From NCBI GenBank assembly GCA_010030955.1, contig RHBP01000067.1, positions 1 through 9,230 on the forward strand: a stretch of 9,230 nucleotides of DNA, given 5' to 3'. Below, one piece after another: positions 6,161-9,230 of this stretch. Every line of letters starts with the position of its first letter. Position 1 is the stretch's first letter. The notes under the pieces were generated by a model. The model was given only the letters and a program-made list of their open reading frames with translations. It was not told the origin of the DNA and searched no databases. The position numbers were made by a program, and so were the translations under genes. This DNA comes from Synechococcaceae bacterium WBB_10_009 (GTDB taxonomy: Bacteria; Cyanobacteriota; Cyanobacteriia; PCC-6307; Cyanobiaceae).

Positions 6161-6791
6161 ATGGCAGGGCAAGGGGCGCGCCTTGATCGGGGGCTGGTGG
6201 GGTTGACCCTGCTGGCGGGCGCCTCCATGAGCATGGGGTTCATCCAGCTGCTGGCGGGCCCGCTGGAAAACGCCGCCAACCTGAGCGTGCAGGTGTTGGC
6301 GGTGCAGACCACCGCCAACACTCGCGGCGCCGTTGGTGATCACCCTGCTGCTGCTGCTGCGCGATGGCCCGGCCCTGGTGGCCCTGGGCACACGGCTGGC
6401 CCAGCGGCCCCCCGGGGCGCTGCTGCGCCGCTGGCGGCACCAGGCCACACGGCTGGTGCCCACGGCCCTGGCCCTGCTGCCCTACCTGCTGGGCTCGTCC
6501 ATGGTGTCCGCCACGCTCACCAAACCGGAGCTCAGCAGCCTCATCGAACTGCAGTTCCTGGCGGGCAATCTCAACCCGGCCATCCTGGCGCTCAGCCTGC
6601 TGAAAACCGCCCTGTTTGCCGCCCTGGTGCTGGGGATCACCCTCGCCCAGGGCCGCCGCTGCCAGCGCCTTGGCATGGAACCCACCGCCGCCCTGTCGCG
6701 GGCCATCAGCCTCTCGATCGCCGTGGTGCTGGGGGTCGACCTGGTGTGGGTGCTGTTGCTGGATCCCAACATCAGCGGGGGGGGGATCTGA
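6161..6791 (+). pseudogene. divergent MlaE-like lipid ABC transporter permease, with apparent 1-base frameshift
   Basis: The permease would be the membrane part of an MCE-type lipid transporter. Starting at the ATG at 6161, the first 57 residues (LVGLTLLAGASMSMGFIQLL through QTTANTRGA, codon 6329-6331) are in one frame. The protein continues in the next frame from LVITLLLLLRDGPALVALG (6333) to the TGA at 6789-6791. Removing one base near 6332 joins the halves into about 209 residues with several membrane segments. The C-terminal half fits MlaE: LNPAILALSLLKTALFAALVLGITLAQG, then SRAISLSIAVVLGVDLVWVLLL. The usual GPVLTALLVAGR-like region is reduced to DGPALVALGTRLA, and the following Glu-Gln loop that contacts the ATPase is not recognisable. 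The protein is short against about 250 residues for MlaE. The MCE gene follows 2 bases after the stop. Family assignment rests on the C-terminus and context. Confidence 0.7.
6777..6785 (+). repeat. run of nine G at the permease/MCE gene junction
   Basis: A run of nine consecutive G ends the permease gene (encoding its final SGGGI) and lies 8 bases before the ATG of the MCE gene, so it could also serve as a strong G-rich ribosome-binding region. It is the longest homopolymer I noticed in the window and is prone to replication slippage and sequencing error. Confidence 0.75.
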
Positions 6792-6793
6792 CC

Positions 6794-7663
6794 ATGGCCA
6801 CGGCCCGCCGCCACCCACTGGATCTGGAACATTGGGGCCTGCTGGGGGGCGCCGCCGGCCTGCTGGCGCTGTTGGTGCTGGGCATGGGCACGCCGCGCAA
6901 CTGGTGGACCCGCAACCTGCAGCTGAACTTCCGCACCTACAGCGCCGCCGGCCTGCAGGAGGGCATGGCGGTGAAGATCTCGGGCTTCCCCGTGGGGCGG
7001 GTGCAACGCATCCGCCTGCTCAACGACGCCCAGGTGCACGTCACCTTGGAGGTGGCCGCCAGCCGCGGAGCGATGGTGGGGCGCCGCAGCCGCGCCACCG
7101 TGGCCCAGGACGGCCTGCTCAACCGGCCCTACATCGCCATCAGCCCCGACCTCACCGACCTGGGCAACCGCGACCCGCTCAGCTCCGGCGACAGCCTGAT
7201 CTTTGAAAGCAGCCCCGACATCGCCACCCTGATCAAGGAGGTGGCCTCCAGCCGGGTGCCACTGCAGCAGATGCTGACCCGCGCCGCCGGCCTGGTGGAA
7301 CGGCGGGTGCCCCGCTCCCTCGACCAGCTCGACCGCACCCTGGGCAGCGGCGAGCGCTTGGCCAGCCTGCTGGAGCGGGAGGTGGTCCAGGGCTCCGGCG
7401 CCCTGCAGGGGCGGGTGACCCGCGCCACCGACAACCTCGACACCACCCTCACCACGCTGCAGAGCACGTTGGTGGAAATTCAGAGCCTGGCCCGCAGCAG
7501 CAACAGCCTGCTGCGGGGCATCCAGCGCAGCTGGCTGATTCAGCTGCTGGAGCCGGCGGACGCCCCCGGGGGATCCCCGGCGATCAAGCCGACACCAGCG
7601 TCGCCTGGCGCCGCAGCGAAGCCGGCAGCGGGATGCCCAGCTGGCGCGCCGTGCCGGTATTGA
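6794..7663 (+). CDS. MCE-domain (MlaD-like) lipid transport protein
   Basis: MCE proteins are membrane-anchored periplasmic subunits that bind lipid and work with an MlaE-type permease and an ATPase. The 289-residue protein has a short cytoplasmic start, one membrane segment (about 15-31, GLLGGAAGLLALLVLGMG) and an MCE domain at about 40-120. The domain shows the expected strands, with GLQEGMAVKISGFPVGRVQRI (53-73) and the Arg-rich turn VGRRSRATVAQDGLLNRPYI. A long helical or coiled-coil part follows at about 135-245, as in cyanobacterial and plastid (TGD2-like) relatives. The last 40 residues are Pro/Ala-rich and probably disordered. The ATG lies 2 bases after the permease stop, indicating an operon. 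The final 80 bases overlap the end of the opposite-strand substrate-binding gene, so the true C-terminus may once have been shorter. No ATPase gene is present here. Confidence 0.9.
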   Translation: MATARRHPLDLEHWGLLGGAAGLLALLVLGMGTPRNWWTRNLQLNFRTYSAAGLQEGMAVKISGFPVGRVQRIRLLNDAQVHVTLEVAASRGAMVGRRSRATVAQDGLLNRPYIAISPDLTDLGNRDPLSSGDSLIFESSPDIATLIKEVASSRVPLQQMLTRAAGLVERRVPRSLDQLDRTLGSGERLASLLEREVVQGSGALQGRVTRATDNLDTTLTTLQSTLVEIQSLARSSNSLLRGIQRSWLIQLLEPADAPGGSPAIKPTPASPGAAAKPAAGCPAGAPCRY

Positions 7664-8597
7664 GCCAGAGGCGGGGCTCACCGGGGGGCTGAATCGGCAG
7701 GTTGGCCGGCGACGCGCCCCGCAGGATCTGGCCCGCCAATTCCCCGGCCCGCTGGCCATCCCGCAGCGACCCCCAACCCACCACCGCCAGGCAGCCGGGC
7801 ACGCCGGCGTTGTCCGGCTCATCCGCCAGCAGCGGCAAGCGCGCCTGCAGGGCCAGGCGCGCCAACTGGGCGAAGCCTTCCAGCGTCACGTAATCCTCCA
7901 CTTTGATCAGTGCCTGCATCCCCTGGCGCCGCAGCTGGGCGAACGCCTCCGGCAGGTCGCCAACCGCCGTGACCGGCTCCCGCAGCAACTGCAGCTGCTG
8001 CTGCGCCACCACCTGGGCCAAGCGCTCGGCATCAAAGCTGGCGTTGGGTTCGGCCGGGTTGTAGAGCAAGCCCACCTGCTGCAAACCAGGCACCAGCTGC
8101 TGGGCCAGCCGCAGCAGGGCCTCCACCGCGGTGGCGGTGACCGTGCCGGTGACGTTGGCCCGATGCTGGGTGGCGCTGCCGCCGGCGCCGGCCCCCCAGG
8201 GGTTGGCGCAGTAGCAAAACACGATCGGCAACGTGCTGGGGGCGGCGGCGATGGCGGCCTGCAGCGCCGGCGTGCCGATCGCCACCAGCAGGTCGACATC
8301 GGCGGCCACCAGCTCGCCCGCCAGCCGCCGGCAGCGCGACGGACTGCCCCCCGCCTGGCGCACCAGCACTTGGAGGTTCTCGCCGGCGCGGATGCCCACG
8401 CCCTCCAGGCCCCGCATCACCCCCAGACGGGTGATCTCCACCGCCGCCTCCGGCACGTACTGGAGCACCCCCAGCCGCCAGGGGCCGGCCGCACCGGGGC
8501 GCCGCCGCCGCGGTTGGCAGGCCAGCAGGGGCGCCAGGGCGGCGCCACCGGCGGCGGCGGCCAACAGCCTCAGGCTGGTGCGGCGGCTGAGGGCCAC
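7584..8597 (-). CDS. ABC transporter substrate-binding lipoprotein (ABC_sub_bind/YckB-TrpX type)
   Basis: This 337-residue solute-binding protein belongs to the ABC_sub_bind family; the ligand cannot be read from sequence. The N-terminus has SRRTSLRLL, a twin-arginine-like motif (Arg5, Arg6), then a hydrophobic stretch and a lipobox LLAC with Cys27, so a lipid-anchored, possibly Tat-exported protein is likely. Family features include WRLGVLQYVPEAAVEITRLG, VDLLVAIGTPALQAA, PIVFCYCANP, the hinge VGLLYNPAEPNASF, ALIKVEDYVTLEGF and GCLAVVGWGSLRDGQRAGELA. The C-terminus LPASLRRQATLVSA matches the usual family end. The start codon is GTG at 8597, 12 bases after the stop of the upstream paralogue. 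The end overlaps the MCE gene by 80 bases. Confidence 0.9.
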   Translation of the reverse strand: MALSRRTSLRLLAAAAGGAALAPLLACQPRRRRPGAAGPWRLGVLQYVPEAAVEITRLGVMRGLEGVGIRAGENLQVLVRQAGGSPSRCRRLAGELVAADVDLLVAIGTPALQAAIAAAPSTLPIVFCYCANPWGAGAGGSATQHRANVTGTVTATAVEALLRLAQQLVPGLQQVGLLYNPAEPNASFDAERLAQVVAQQQLQLLREPVTAVGDLPEAFAQLRRQGMQALIKVEDYVTLEGFAQLARLALQARLPLLADEPDNAGVPGCLAVVGWGSLRDGQRAGELAGQILRGASPANLPIQPPGEPRLWLNTGTARQLGIPLPASLRRQATLVSA

Positions 8598-8609
8598 GGG
8601 CCGGCCGCC

Positions 8610-9230
8610 CTAGCGCACCACCTGGTTGGCGCGGGCCAGCAGCGGCGGCGGCAGGGTGACACCGATGGCGCGGGCGGTGGCTTCACTCACCAGCAGGTCG
8701 GTCTTGGTGAGGGGCTCAAAGGCCATCTTGGCGGGGGATTCCCCCTTCAACACCCGCACCGCCAGGCGACCGGCGGCCATGCCGTCGTCGCGGTAGTTCC
8801 AGCCGATCACCGCCAGGCAGCCCGGCAGCTCGATGTCGGGGGGATCCACGGAGTACACCGGGATGCGGTTCTCCAGCCCCACCTTGCAGATGGAGGAGAA
8901 GGCCTGGATGGTGGCGTAATCGCCGATCTTCACGAAGGCCTCCACCTTCTTCTCCGCCAGGGCCTGGGCGGCCTGGAGCACCTCGCCGGAGTTGGCCACC
9001 GCCTGCTGCACCACGGTGATGCCGCGGGCCTGGGCGGCCTTGCCCAGGATCTTGGCCTCGTATTCGGAGTTGGGTTCGCCGGGGTTGTAAATCAGGCCCA
9101 CGGTTTTGAGGGCGGGCTTGATCTCACGGGCCAGATCCAGTTCCTCGGCCACCGGGTTGGTGCCGATGGTGCCCACCACGTTGGGGCGGTGTTGACCCAC
9201 GCCCCCCGGCGGGGTGCCGGCGCCGGCACC
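8610..9230 (-). CDS. ABC transporter substrate-binding protein, paralogue of the neighbour (5' end outside window)
   Basis: The frame is open to the window edge, so only the C-terminal 206 residues are seen. An internal GTG at 9200 is not the true start, because homology to the neighbouring paralogue continues beyond it (GAGAGTPPGG against GAGAGGSA). Matching blocks include NVVGTIGTNPV, TVGLIYNPGEPNSEYEAK, AFVKIGDYATIQAFSS, LPGCLAVIGWNYRDDGMAAGRLAVRVLKG and the end PPPLLARANQVVR. The protein is the same ABC_sub_bind type as the downstream gene. The two are co-oriented with a 12-base gap, so they are one operon and probably arose by tandem duplication. The remaining transporter subunits, if linked, must lie upstream beyond 9230. 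Confidence 0.9.
   Translation of the reverse strand, partial: GAGAGTPPGGVGQHRPNVVGTIGTNPVAEELDLAREIKPALKTVGLIYNPGEPNSEYEAKILGKAAQARGITVVQQAVANSGEVLQAAQALAEKKVEAFVKIGDYATIQAFSSICKVGLENRIPVYSVDPPDIELPGCLAVIGWNYRDDGMAAGRLAVRVLKGESPAKMAFEPLTKTDLLVSEATARAIGVTLPPPLLARANQVVR

Noticed and set aside
6005..6793. A single plus-strand frame running from a GTG at 6005 through to the MCE gene, as if one fusion protein
   Set aside because: The middle part (about 6332-6793) is Gly/Pro/Ala-rich shadow of the permease, whose hydrophobic residues are in another frame. The fusion is an artefact of the frameshift and of high GC.
6482..7822. Antisense open frame of 446 codons across the permease, MCE and substrate-binding genes
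   Set aside because: It has no domain-like pattern and spans three real genes on both strands.

Overview
The window looks like a high-GC picocyanobacterium of the Cyanobium/Synechococcus group. The basis is the gene set: QueE, QueC, PabB and PabC near each other, an MlaE/MlaD-like lipid-transport pair, a parvulin plus cyclic-nucleotide-binding (CNB) pair of the kind that accompanies cyanobacterial type I secretion, and one exact HIP1 octamer. The assignment is inferred from remembered protein families, not from a search.

Layout. Positions 1-1344 (minus strand) hold a parvulin-type isomerase and a CNB-domain protein overlapping at ATGA. This looks like the start of a secretion operon that leaves the window at base 1. 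Positions 1409-2047 (plus) are queE. Positions 2044-2577 (minus) are an ecotin-family protease inhibitor lying between queE and queC. Positions 2631-5522 (plus) are a tight operon queC-pabB-pabC with two GTGA stop/start overlaps. Positions 5507-5977 (minus) are a small exported protein of unknown function. Positions 6161-7663 (plus) are an MlaE-like permease and an MCE-domain (MlaD-like) protein. Positions 7584-9230 (minus) are two tandem ABC substrate-binding proteins, the second cut by the window edge.

Function. QueE and QueC are consecutive enzymes to preQ0 (queuosine pathway). PabB and PabC make p-aminobenzoate for folate. The MlaE/MlaD pair probably moves lipid between membranes. Ecotin and the small exported protein act outside the cytoplasm.

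Two otherwise conserved genes, pabB and the MlaE-like permease, each carry one apparent 1-base frameshift. This suggests sequence errors or recent decay. I found no tRNA, rRNA, CRISPR array, insertion sequence or convincing new defence system. The most unusual points are the isolated CNB domain, the ecotin gene inside the que cluster, the divergent permease and the two frameshifts.
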